In this document: positions 52,290 to 59,763 of the stretch, in pieces
How the letters are laid out: every line of letters starts with the position of its first letter
Position numbering within the stretch: the stretch's first letter is position 1
Assembly (NCBI RefSeq): GCF_000956505.1
Contig: NZ_JYIX01000033.1
Location: forward strand, 124,001 to 188,000
Reading direction: 5' to 3'
DNA length: 64,000 bases
From: Microbacterium azadirachtae
Lineage (GTDB): Bacteria; Actinomycetota; Actinomycetes; Actinomycetales; Microbacteriaceae
Made by a program: the position numbers and the translations under genes
The notes under the pieces: generated by a model
The model's input: only the letters and a program-made list of their open reading frames with translations
The model's database searches: none
What the model was told of the DNA's origin: nothing

Positions 52290-53405
52290 TCAGAAGAGGG
52301 TCGGCACCGGCTCCGGCGCCCGCGGTGCACCGAACCGCGACGGCGCCGCGGGTTCGGCTGCGGGCTGCTCGAACAGCCACAGCGGCGTCGCGCTCGTGAC
52401 CGGCTCGGCCGGCGCGCCCATGCTGCGCCGCAGCGGGCGATCGTCGGAGTGCCGCGCCTCCAGCCCGTGCATCCGGATCAGGGGCTTGACCCGTCGCGCG
52501 AGCCATCTCCGGTAGTCCTTCGGCGCCTCCGCCGCGGATCCGGGATACAGCACCCGGTAGGACGACAGCAGATCCGGCCTGTGCTGCGACAGCCACTGCA
52601 GGAACCAGGGCTTCACGCCCGCACGCAGATGCAGGGCGCCGTAGATGACATGGTCGGCACCGGCTTCCTTGATCCGCCGCAGGGCGCCGTCGATCGCGTC
52701 CACCGAGTCGGTGAGGTGCGGCAGGATCGGCATCAGGAACACCCCGACCCGGAATCCGGCGTCGCTGAGCGCGCGCACGGTGTCGAGCCGCGCCTGCGTG
52801 GACGGAGCGCCGTGCTCGATCGCCTCGCGAAGCGTCTCGTCGAACATCGCGATCGACAGCTGCACGTCGACGGGCACCCTGGCCGCGGCATCGACGAGGA
52901 CAGGGATGTCGCGGCGGATCAGCGTGCCCTTGGTGAGCACCGAGAACGGCGTCCCGGAATCGGCCAGCGCGCCGATGATCCCCGGCATCAGCCGGTATCG
53001 GCCCTCCGCGCGCTGATACGGATCGGTGTTCGTGCCGAGCGCGACGGTCTCGTGCTTCCAGGATCCGCGGCGCAGCTCCTTCTCCACGGTCTCGACCACG
53101 TTCACCTTGACCACGATCTGCGAGTCGAAGTCCCGCCCCGCGTCCAGGTCCAGATACGTGTGCGTTCCCCGGGCGAAGCAGTACACGCAGGCATGGCTGC
53201 ATCCGCGGTACGGGTTGACCGTCCAGTTGAACGGCATCTTCGACGGGCCAGGCACATGGTTCAGGGCCGACTTCGCGAGCACCTCGTGGAAGGTCATCCC
53301 CGCGAACTCCGGCGTCGTCACGGTCCGCAGGAACCCGGTGCGGTTCTCCATGCCAGGCAGCGCCTGCGCGTCGGTCTCGTCGATCCTCTGCCCTTGCCAC
53401 CTCAT
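52290..53405 (-). CDS. Radical SAM protein, Rv2578c/SplB-like
   Basis: 371 residues. The radical SAM motif is NPYRGCSHACVYCFARGTHT (CxxxCxxC), after FAGMTFHEVLAKSALNHVP. VALGTNTDPYQRAEGRYRLM, FSVLTKGTLIRRDIPVL and VPVDVQLSIAMFDE follow the Rv2578c family, which resembles spore photoproduct lyase; DNA repair is suspected but unproven. The C-terminal ~40 residues are Pro/Ala-rich. ATG 53405 is 6 bases past a -10, so probably leaderless. Divergent from the VanY-like gene. Confidence 0.88.
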   Translation of the reverse strand: MRWQGQRIDETDAQALPGMENRTGFLRTVTTPEFAGMTFHEVLAKSALNHVPGPSKMPFNWTVNPYRGCSHACVYCFARGTHTYLDLDAGRDFDSQIVVKVNVVETVEKELRRGSWKHETVALGTNTDPYQRAEGRYRLMPGIIGALADSGTPFSVLTKGTLIRRDIPVLVDAAARVPVDVQLSIAMFDETLREAIEHGAPSTQARLDTVRALSDAGFRVGVFLMPILPHLTDSVDAIDGALRRIKEAGADHVIYGALHLRAGVKPWFLQWLSQHRPDLLSSYRVLYPGSAAEAPKDYRRWLARRVKPLIRMHGLEARHSDDRPLRRSMGAPAEPVTSATPLWLFEQPAAEPAAPSRFGAPRAPEPVPTLF

Positions 53406-53411
53406 GGAGAT

Positions 53412-53440
53412 ATTCGAACATAGCGACGATGATGAGTCAA
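53412..53440 (-). promoter_or_regulatory. Leaderless promoter with LexA-like half-site
   Basis: Minus strand: TTGACT (53440-53435), 17 bases, TCGAAT (53417-53412), then 6 bases to the ATG. The -10 overlaps ATGTTCGAA, half of an actinobacterial SOS box; the other half (CGTCGC) is degenerate. Confidence 0.45.
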
Positions 53441-53502
53441 GCGAAGCTCGTGGAAAGATTCGAATGTCGCGGACGTTCAGGTCTGGCGGTGAGAATGGAT
53501 CC

Positions 53503-54471
53503 GTGGCAGACCCGCGACACCCGACTCGCGCGCGCCGCATGGACCCGCGCGTGACGTTCCGGCTGTACGTCACGATCGGCCTGGCGGTCGCGCTGATCGG
53601 CGCGCTCTGGGCGCTTGCGGACGGCTCGGCGAGCGCCGGTCCCGGCGGCCATGCCACGGCGGATGCGAAGGTCGCAGGGATCGCAGAGGTCGCGATGCCG
53701 CAGACCGCGACGAGCCTTCCCTCGGTCCAGCTGCACGCGACCGCGGCCAGCAACCCGTGCGCGCAGACGCCCGTGCAGCAGGCGCTCGCGTCCGGTGGCG
53801 ATGATGCGGTGGTCGCGGCGTTCGGCGGGGGAGCGGCGTTCCGCGCCGCGGTCGCTGCGGGCAACGCGCCCTGCATCGATCTGTCCGACCCCCACCGCGA
53901 CTGGGTCGTGGTGAACAAGGCTCGGCCGCTCAGCCCCGTGACCTTCGCGCCGACGTCCTTCGGGGACCCGGCTCTCTCGGTCGACGGCGCGGGTTCGCTG
54001 CGCTCCGATACGGCGAACGCTCTGAACCAGCTCTCCGCGGCCGCGGACGCCGCCGGGGTGGGCTCGGTCGCGCTGGCCAGTGGCTACCGCTCCTACGACA
54101 CTCAGGTGCAGACCTACTCGGGCCAGGTCGCGACCTACGGGCAGGCCCAGGGCGACGCCCTCTCTGCGCGGCCCGGGCACAGCGAGCACCAGACCGGCCT
54201 CGCCGCCGACGTGGTCTCCTGTGCGGGCGGCTGCGGCGACATCGACTCCTTTGGCGGCACCGCGGCCGGCGCCTGGGTCGCCGAGAACGGCTGGCAGTAC
54301 GGCTTCATCGTCCGCTACGTCGCCGGCCAGACCCCGATCACCGGCTACGACCCGGAACCCTGGCATCTGCGCTACGTCGGCGTGCCGCTCGCGACGGCCT
54401 ACCACGATGGCGGATTCGCCACGCTCGAGCAGTTCTTCGGGCTCGCCGCGGCCCCCGCGTACCTGGGCTGA
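53503..54471 (+). CDS. D-alanyl-D-alanine carboxypeptidase, VanY/M15 family
   Basis: 322 residues from the GTG at 53503 (ATG 53464 and ATG 53539 are alternatives). One N-terminal membrane segment (FRLYVTIGLAVALIGALWAL) anchors or exports the protein. The C-terminal M15 domain has ALASGYRSYDTQVQTYSGQV, ARPGHSEHQTGLAADV (zinc His and Asp) and GYDPEPWHLRYVG (catalytic Glu, zinc His). It trims terminal D-Ala from peptidoglycan stems. Cysteines in SNPCAQTP, NAPCID and SCAGGCG suggest extracytoplasmic disulfides. Monocistronic. Confidence 0.9.
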   Translation: MADPRHPTRARRMDPRVTFRLYVTIGLAVALIGALWALADGSASAGPGGHATADAKVAGIAEVAMPQTATSLPSVQLHATAASNPCAQTPVQQALASGGDDAVVAAFGGGAAFRAAVAAGNAPCIDLSDPHRDWVVVNKARPLSPVTFAPTSFGDPALSVDGAGSLRSDTANALNQLSAAADAAGVGSVALASGYRSYDTQVQTYSGQVATYGQAQGDALSARPGHSEHQTGLAADVVSCAGGCGDIDSFGGTAAGAWVAENGWQYGFIVRYVAGQTPITGYDPEPWHLRYVGVPLATAYHDGGFATLEQFFGLAAAPAYLG

Positions 54472-54679
54472 CCGCCATCGCAGACGCGCGTCACCGCACG
54501 CGGCCAGAGGCGTGCGCAGTCGCGTCGCCACGGATTCCGGCGCTGCTGGAGCGTTCACACAAAGCGTGACACCGAGTCTCACATCCGGTGGGATGCATTC
54601 CCACAATCCGAGCCGATATCCCCGACTTTCCGCGTAGGATCGCGAGTGCGAAGACGCACACACGATCTGGAGGAGCGCG

Positions 54680-55843
54680 ATGGAACGCGACATCTACGAC
54701 GAGGATCACGAGGCCTTCCGCGGCCTCGTCAAGGACTTCATCGGCCGCCACGTCACGAACGAGGCCATCGAGCGCTGGGAGGCGGCCGGCGAGATCGATC
54801 GCGCCACCATGCTCGCGGCGGGTGGGGCCGGCCTGATCGGTCTCTCTGTGCCCGAGGAGTTCGGCGGCGCGGGGATGCTGCAGGACTACCGCTTCCGCAC
54901 CATCGTGATGGAAGAGGTCATCGCGGCGGGCGCCGGGTCCCTTGCCGGCGCCTTCGGGATCCAGGACGACCTGGCCGTGCCGTATCTCGTGCACATGGGC
55001 ACGCCGGAACAGAAGGCGAAGTGGCTGCCCCGCATGGCGACCGGGGAAGTGCTCGGCGCGCTCGCGATGACCGATCCCGGTGCGGGCTCGGACCTCCGCG
55101 GCATCAAGACCAACGCGAAGAAGGTCGACGGCGGGTACATCCTCAACGGCGCCAAGACCTTCATCTCCTCGGGGACCACGGCCGACATCGTCGTGACCTT
55201 CGTGAAGACCGGCGAGGGCAACCGGCCCGACGCCTTCAGTCTTCTGATCGTCGAGAAGGGCATGGAGGGCTTCGATCAGGGCAAGAAGCTCAGCAAGATG
55301 GGCTTCCACGGCTGGGACACGGCCGAGCTCAGCTTCACGGACGTGTTCATCCCCGAAGAGAATCTGATCAGCGGCAAGGAAGGTCAGGGCTTCATCCAGC
55401 TGATGATGAACCTGCCGCTCGAGCGCCTGTCGATCGGCGTCGCGGCCGCGGCCGCTGCGCAGGCCGCCACGGCCTGGACCATCGCCTACACCAAGGACCG
55501 CGAGGCCTTCGGTGAGCGCATCGCAGACTTCCAGAACACCCGCTTCCGTCTGGCCGACATGGTCACCACGACCGAGGTGATGTGGGCGTACGTCGACCGC
55601 GCGCTGCTGGCGTACAAGGACAGCAAGCTCACCGCGGAGGACGCCGCGAAGGTGAAGTTCTGGACGACGGACCGCGAGTGGGAGGTGCTCGACACCGGCG
55701 TGCAGCTGCACGGAGGCTACGGCTACATCATGGAGTACCCGATCGCGAAGGCCTTCACCGACGCCAGGGTGCATCGCATCTACGGCGGCACGAACGAGAT
55801 CATGCGCGACCTCGTCGGCCGCCAGATCGTCGGCAAGCGCTGA
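54680..55843 (+). CDS. Acyl-CoA dehydrogenase
   Basis: 387 residues, canonical three-domain fold. VPEEFGGAGMLQDYRFRTI, ALAMTDPGAGSDLRGIKTNA (FAD/substrate loop), YILNGAKTFISSGTTADIVV, FHGWDTAELSFTDVFIP, FGERIADFQNTRFRLADM and the C-terminal QLHGGYGYIMEYPIAKAFTDARVHRIYGGTNEIM region define the family. It oxidises acyl-CoA to enoyl-CoA, passing electrons to ETF. Chain-length specificity is not evident. Shine-Dalgarno GGAGGAG 54670-54676. Monocistronic; repeat and terminator follow. Confidence 0.95.
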   Translation: MERDIYDEDHEAFRGLVKDFIGRHVTNEAIERWEAAGEIDRATMLAAGGAGLIGLSVPEEFGGAGMLQDYRFRTIVMEEVIAAGAGSLAGAFGIQDDLAVPYLVHMGTPEQKAKWLPRMATGEVLGALAMTDPGAGSDLRGIKTNAKKVDGGYILNGAKTFISSGTTADIVVTFVKTGEGNRPDAFSLLIVEKGMEGFDQGKKLSKMGFHGWDTAELSFTDVFIPEENLISGKEGQGFIQLMMNLPLERLSIGVAAAAAAQAATAWTIAYTKDREAFGERIADFQNTRFRLADMVTTTEVMWAYVDRALLAYKDSKLTAEDAAKVKFWTTDREWEVLDTGVQLHGGYGYIMEYPIAKAFTDARVHRIYGGTNEIMRDLVGRQIVGKR

Positions 55844-55849
55844 CCTTTC

Positions 55850-55873
55850 GGTCCCTGAGCTCGTCGAAGGGCG
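55850..55873. repeat. GGTCCCTGAGC-family repeat, intergenic
   Basis: GGTCCCTGAGCTCGTCGAAG followed by GGCG lies 6 bases past the acyl-CoA dehydrogenase stop, fused to the terminator stem. Confidence 0.8.
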
Positions 55874-55898
55874 CCCCCGGATCCTGGATCCGGGGGCG
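55872..55898 (+). terminator. Terminator after acyl-CoA dehydrogenase
   Basis: CGCCCCCGGATCC (55872-55884) pairs exactly with GGATCCGGGGGCG (55886-55898), followed by TT. Confidence 0.88.
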
Positions 55899-56026
55899 TT
55901 CGTGCGTGAGTGGGGACTGGTCTCCGCGCGGGCGGATCCTCCTCCACGATCCGGGCGTTCGCGGAGTTCCGCACCGATTGCGTGAGCGGGCCGTGCGGCG
56001 CTCCGGCACGCCGTCAGGCTGGCGTC

Positions 56027-56467
56027 ATGAACCCAGAATCACTGCGCGAGCACGTGCTCGAAAGCGACGACGACCTCCGCGACGCCCTGGAGCTGCTGCT
56101 CCCGCAGGCGAGCCAGCGACAGCTCTGGCTGCTCTTCATCGACGGGCGAGGCCGGATCGGCGAGCCGCTGATGCCGATGGCCGACTACCCGGAGGATCCG
56201 ATCGAGGCGGTGGCGACGGAGGACCTCGGCGAGGTGACGCACGCGCACCTGCTGTCCCAGCGGATCGGCATGCTCCGCGAGCTCACCGGTAATGCGGCGG
56301 TGGTGCTGGTGTGGGAGCGCGTCGGCGGCGAGGCCGTCGAGGACGACGTCCGCGTCTGGGCGCGTGCGATGAAGCGGCAGGCCGCGCTGCTCGGGATCCC
56401 GCTGCGTGCCCAGTTCCTGCTGCACGCCCACGGTGTGCGCCAGCTGCACGCCGACGACGTGCTGTGA
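56027..56467 (+). CDS. Hypothetical protein
   Basis: 146 residues, not recognised. It is acidic at the N-terminus (ESDDDLRDALELLLPQASQR), with LWLLFIDGRGRIGEPLMPMA, LRELTGNAAVVLVWERVGG and VWARAMKRQAALLGIPLRAQ suggesting an alpha/beta fold. No signal peptide or membrane helix. Codon usage matches its neighbours. ATG 56027 has no strong Shine-Dalgarno. Upstream of the toxin-antitoxin pair, on the same strand; a functional link is not evident. Confidence 0.7.
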   Translation: MNPESLREHVLESDDDLRDALELLLPQASQRQLWLLFIDGRGRIGEPLMPMADYPEDPIEAVATEDLGEVTHAHLLSQRIGMLRELTGNAAVVLVWERVGGEAVEDDVRVWARAMKRQAALLGIPLRAQFLLHAHGVRQLHADDVL

Positions 56468-56494
56468 CGCCCGCCGGAACGGTGGCAAGACCTT

Positions 56495-56510
56495 TGCTAC
56501 CGGAGTAGCA
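56495..56510 (+). promoter_or_regulatory. Palindromic operator of the toxin-antitoxin module
   Basis: TGCTAC-CGGA-GTAGCA, perfect 6-bp arms, ends 2 bases before the antitoxin ATG and includes its GGAG ribosome-binding bases. This is the expected place for autoregulation by a ribbon-helix-helix antitoxin. Confidence 0.65.
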
Positions 56511-56512
56511 TC

Positions 56513-56740
56513 ATGCTCGTGGTGCACGCCAAGGTCAGTCTGAGCCTCAGCGAGGAGGACATCGCCTTCCTCGACGCCGAGACGCAGAGCGGTCGCTACC
56601 CCTCGCGTTCGGCGGCGACGCAGGATGCCGTACGCCTGCTGCGCGAGAGCCGCCTCGCCGACGCCTATGCCGAGGCGTTCGCCGCGGATGACGGCGAGGA
56701 CTGGGATGCCGTGGCGGGCGATGGGCTCGCGTCCGCGTGA
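56513..56740 (+). CDS. Ribbon-helix-helix antitoxin
   Basis: 75 residues. KVSLSLSEEDIAFLDAETQS and RYPSRSAATQDAVRLLRESR form an RHH DNA-binding domain (strand, helix, helix), and the acidic C-terminus (AAFADDGEDWDAVA-like: EAFAADDGEDWDAVAGDGLA) is the usual toxin-binding tail. The stop overlaps the toxin start by 4 bases (GTGA). Start could also be the GTG at 56522. Confidence 0.88.
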   Translation: MLVVHAKVSLSLSEEDIAFLDAETQSGRYPSRSAATQDAVRLLRESRLADAYAEAFAADDGEDWDAVAGDGLASA

Positions 56741-57108
56741 GCGTGTCGACCGTCCCTCTTCTGCGTCGCGGCCAGATCGTGCTCGTCTCCTTCGATCCCG
56801 CCGTCGGATCCGAGGCGAAGAAGACCCGTCCTGCGGTGATCGTGAGCAACAACACGGCCAACGCGGTCGCGGTGCGGAGTGATCGGGCGACCGCGACGGT
56901 CGTCCCTCTGACGTCGAACACGGTGCGGATCCTGCCGTTCCAGGTGCTGCTGCCGTCGGCGGCGACCGGACTCGATCGCGACGTCAAAGCCCAGGCGGAG
57001 CAGGTGCGCACGATTGCCGTCGCTCGCATCGCCCGCCCGGTCGGCTGGGTGCCCGCAGAGCTCATGGGAGCTCTCGACGAGGCGCTCCGCCTCCATCTCG
57101 CACTCTGA
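56737..57108 (+). CDS. PemK/MazF family endoribonuclease toxin
   Basis: 123 residues. LLRRGQIVLVSFDPAVGSEA, KKTRPAVIVSNNTAN, ATVVPLTSNTVRILPFQVLL and KAQAEQVRTIAVARI are the MazF/PemK blocks. Such toxins cut mRNA at short sequence motifs and are held inactive by the cognate antitoxin. GTG start coupled to the antitoxin. Whether it serves stress response or phage defence is not evident. Confidence 0.92.
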   Translation: MSVSTVPLLRRGQIVLVSFDPAVGSEAKKTRPAVIVSNNTANAVAVRSDRATATVVPLTSNTVRILPFQVLLPSAATGLDRDVKAQAEQVRTIAVARIARPVGWVPAELMGALDEALRLHLAL

Positions 57109-57240
57109 CGGCACCGCACGCCCCCTGCTGCCGTCCTTCGCGAACGCCCCGAGATCCCCCGGATCCCGGGGCATCCTGCTGTGCGCCGGTCGTGGCAGCG
57201 ACCCTCGGAGGGAGGCGATCTCGGGCGTCAGAAAAAGTTT

Positions 57241-57307
57241 GGTATTCAGTGTTGCTATGTACCGGTACTCAGTGTTACTGTCTACCGGTAGTCAACATCA
57301 CTGAGTA
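57241..57307 (+). promoter_or_regulatory. PadR operator cluster with 23-bp period
   Basis: GGTATTCAGTGTTGCT... (57241-57263) repeats as GGTACTCAGTGTTACT... (57264-57286), and a third diverged unit GGTAGTCAACATCACT begins at 57287. TACCGGTA occurs at 57260 and 57283. TACTCAGTG (57266-57274) and CACTGAGTA (57299-57307) are inverted. The cluster ends 19 bases before the padR ATG and must overlap its promoter. Confidence 0.7.
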
Positions 57308-57326
57308 GAAGAAGGAGGCGATCGCG

Positions 57327-57686
57327 ATGGCGAGTCAGATGACCGAGATGCTCAAGGGCACCCTCGAGGGGATCGTCCTGGCGATCCTGGCCGAGCGATC
57401 GGCCTATGGATACGAGATCACCACGCGGCTGCGCGATGGAGGGTTCTCCGATATCGCGGAGGGCACCGTTTACGCGCTGCTGGTGCGGATCGAGCAGAGG
57501 GGCCTCGTGGATGTGGAGAAGGTCCCCTCCGAGAAGGGGCCACCGCGCAAGGTGTACTCGCTCAACACGCAGGGGCGGGATCAGCTCGCCGACTTCTGGA
57601 GGACCTGGAGCTTCCTCGCAGCGCACATCGAACAGCTCCGCCACACCGACAGCATCAGCACGACCGACACGAATGAAGGAGCCTGA
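57327..57686 (+). CDS. PadR family transcriptional regulator
   Basis: 119 residues, short PadR subfamily: GTLEGIVLAILAERSAYGYE, AEGTVYALLVRIEQRGLVDV and GPPRKVYSLNTQGRDQLADF. It should repress the downstream exporter operon until an inducer (often a drug or phenolic) binds. AAGGAGG precedes the ATG at 57327. Confidence 0.93.
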   Translation: MASQMTEMLKGTLEGIVLAILAERSAYGYEITTRLRDGGFSDIAEGTVYALLVRIEQRGLVDVEKVPSEKGPPRKVYSLNTQGRDQLADFWRTWSFLAAHIEQLRHTDSISTTDTNEGA

Positions 57687-57687
57687 C

Positions 57688-58053
57688 ATGGCCGCCAAGT
57701 GGATCGAAGCCCTCACCGGGTCCCTCGAGCAGAAGAAGCAGTACAAGCAGGACAAGGCCCGCATGGAGAGCCTTCCCGCCCCCTACGCGGACGCCGCCAT
57801 GGCGATGCACCGCTACCTGATGTACGCCGGCGGCATCACCGACGGCGACACCATGATCCGGATGTACACCGACATGGCCGACCTCTGGGAGCGCGCCGCC
57901 GTCGACCGCACCCCGGTGCGCGACATCGTCGGAGACGACCCGGTCGACTTCGCCGAGACGTTCGCCAAGGCGTACGCCGGCCGCGAGTGGATCGACAAGG
58001 AGCGCAAGCGCTTCACGACGGCGATCGACGGCGCCGCACGAAAGGAGAACTGA
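57688..58053 (+). CDS. DUF1048 family protein
   Basis: 121 residues, helical: KWIEALTGSLEQKKQYKQDK, YADAAMAMHRYLMYAGGITD, MIRMYTDMADLWERAAVDRT and VDFAETFAKAYAGREWIDKE. DUF1048 proteins typically sit in PadR/ABC operons as here; function unknown. The ATG is one base after the padR stop, with AAGGAGC upstream. Confidence 0.9.
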   Translation: MAAKWIEALTGSLEQKKQYKQDKARMESLPAPYADAAMAMHRYLMYAGGITDGDTMIRMYTDMADLWERAAVDRTPVRDIVGDDPVDFAETFAKAYAGREWIDKERKRFTTAIDGAARKEN

Positions 58054-58055
58054 TC

Positions 58056-58874
58056 ATGGCCACCCTCACCGCCCCCGCGATCCGCGTGCAGGGCGTCACG
58101 AAGGCGTTCAAGGATCTGCAGGTCCTGCGCGGCGTCGACTTCGAGGTCGAGCGGGGCAGCATCTTCGCCCTGCTCGGCTCGAACGGCGCCGGCAAGACCA
58201 CGCTCGTGCGCATCCTGTCGACGCTGCTGAAGGCCGACGGCGGCGCCGCGACCGTCCAGGGCTTCGACGTCGCCTCGGCGCCGAACGACGTCCGCGACGC
58301 GATCAGCCTCACGGGGCAGTTCGCCGCGGTCGACGAGATCCTCACCGGACGGGAGAACCTCGTGCTCGTCGCGAAGCTCCGCCACCTCAAGGATCCGGGG
58401 GCCGTCGCCGACGACCTGCTCGCCCGGTTCTCGCTCACCGACGCCGGAGGGCGTCGCGCGGGCACCTACTCCGGCGGCATGCGGCGCCGGCTCGACATCG
58501 CGATGAGCCTGATCGGCAATCCCCCGGTGATCTTCCTCGACGAACCGACCACCGGTCTCGACCCGCAGGCGCGGATCGAGGTCTGGGACACCGTCAAGGA
58601 GCTCGCGAACGGCGGCACCACCGTGCTGCTCACCACGCAGTACCTCGACGAGGCGGAGCAGCTGGCCGACCGGATCGCGATCCTGCACGAGGGCACCATC
58701 ATCCAGAACGGCACACTCGCCGAGCTCAAGCGGCTCCTGCCGCAGGCGAAGGTCGAGTACGTCGAGAAGCAGCCCAGCCTCGAGGAGGTCTTCCTCGCCC
58801 TGGTCGGACCGTCCGCGGCATCGGCCCCTGAGCCCGTCGAAGGGCCCGACACCACGAAGGAGGCAGTGAAATGA
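58056..58874 (+). CDS. ABC exporter ATP-binding protein (DrrA-like)
   Basis: 272 residues. VTKAFKDLQVLRGVDFEVER, Walker A LLGSNGAGKTTLVRIL, signature YSGGMRRRLDIAMSLI, Walker B VIFLDEPTTGLD and TTQYLDEAEQLADRI define the daunorubicin-type drug-export subfamily. The last residues, PEPVEGP before DTTKEAVK, are encoded by a GGTCCCTGAGC-family repeat (58823-58847) just before the stop. The stop overlaps the permease start (ATGA). Confidence 0.94.
   Translation: MATLTAPAIRVQGVTKAFKDLQVLRGVDFEVERGSIFALLGSNGAGKTTLVRILSTLLKADGGAATVQGFDVASAPNDVRDAISLTGQFAAVDEILTGRENLVLVAKLRHLKDPGAVADDLLARFSLTDAGGRRAGTYSGGMRRRLDIAMSLIGNPPVIFLDEPTTGLDPQARIEVWDTVKELANGGTTVLLTTQYLDEAEQLADRIAILHEGTIIQNGTLAELKRLLPQAKVEYVEKQPSLEEVFLALVGPSAASAPEPVEGPDTTKEAVK
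58823..58847. repeat. GGTCCCTGAGC-family repeat inside the ABC ATPase gene
   Basis: GGCCCCTGAGCCCGTCGAAG followed by GGCCC, read in frame as APEPVEGP near the C-terminus. Same family as 32763-32790 and 55850-55873. Confidence 0.85.
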
Positions 58875-59635
58875 CCAGCCACGTCCTCAGCGACACCGGC
58901 ACGCTCACCGGCCGTTCGCTCAAGCACATCCTGCGCAGTCCCGACACGATCATCACCACCGCGGTGACCCCGATCGCGCTCATGCTGCTGTTCGTCTACG
59001 TCCTCGGCGGGGCGATCCACACCGGATCCGACCAGTCGTACATCGACTACATGCTGCCGGGCATCCTGCTCATCACGATCGCGTCCGGCATCGCGTACAC
59101 CTCGTACCGGCTGTTCCTCGATCTCCAGGGCGGGATCTTCGAGCGGTTCCAGTCCATGCCGATCGCCCGGTCGAGCGTGCTCTGGGCGCATGTGCTCACC
59201 TCGCTCGTCGCGAACATCGTCTCGGTGGCGATCGTCGTCGGCGTCGCATTCGCGATGGGGTTCCGCACCGGAGCCTCGGTCGGCGCGTGGCTGGCCGTGG
59301 CCGGGATCCTGATCCTGTTCACCCTGTCGCTCACCTGGCTCGCCGTGATCGCGGGCCTGAGCGCCAAGACCGTGGACGGCGCGAGCGCGTTCAGCTACCC
59401 GCTCATCTTCCTGCCGTTCATCAGCTCGGCGTTCGTGCCCACCTCGTCGATGCCGGGCCCGGTGGCCTGGTTCGCGGAGTACCAGCCCGTGACGTCGATC
59501 GTGAACACGATCCGCGCGTTGTTCAACGGCCAGCCGGTGGGATCCAGCATCTGGATCGCCCTCGCCTGGATGGTCGGGATCCTCGTGGTCGCCTACGGCT
59601 TCGCGATCGCCATCTACAAGAAGAAGATCAGCTGA
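58871..59635 (+). CDS. ABC-2 type permease (DrrB-like)
   Basis: 254 residues, six membrane helices (ITTAVTPIALMLLFVYVLGG, IDYMLPGILLITIASGIAYT, LTSLVANIVSVAIVVGVAFA, WLAVAGILILFTLSLTWLAV). FERFQSMPIARSSVLWAHVL and NTIRALFNGQPVGSSIW are DrrB-type. With the upstream ATPase it forms a drug or lipid exporter under PadR control. Confidence 0.93.
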   Translation: MTSHVLSDTGTLTGRSLKHILRSPDTIITTAVTPIALMLLFVYVLGGAIHTGSDQSYIDYMLPGILLITIASGIAYTSYRLFLDLQGGIFERFQSMPIARSSVLWAHVLTSLVANIVSVAIVVGVAFAMGFRTGASVGAWLAVAGILILFTLSLTWLAVIAGLSAKTVDGASAFSYPLIFLPFISSAFVPTSSMPGPVAWFAEYQPVTSIVNTIRALFNGQPVGSSIWIALAWMVGILVVAYGFAIAIYKKKIS

Positions 59636-59691
59636 GCAGTCTCGATGTCTGTGCTTCGACAGACTCGGCAACAAGCTGATCCGAACCGGAT

Positions 59692-59731
59692 CGAACCGCC
59701 TTCGGCGCCCCGTGCGCCCGGAGGCGGTTCG
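59692..59731 (+). terminator. Terminator after the ABC exporter operon
   Basis: CGAACCGCCT (59692-59701) pairs with AGGCGGTTCG (59722-59731); the inner bases add pairs. Lies 57 bases past the permease stop, between convergent operons. Confidence 0.7.
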
Positions 59732-59763
59732 AGGCGGTTCGGGAGGGTTGAGCCAGGGAGGGT

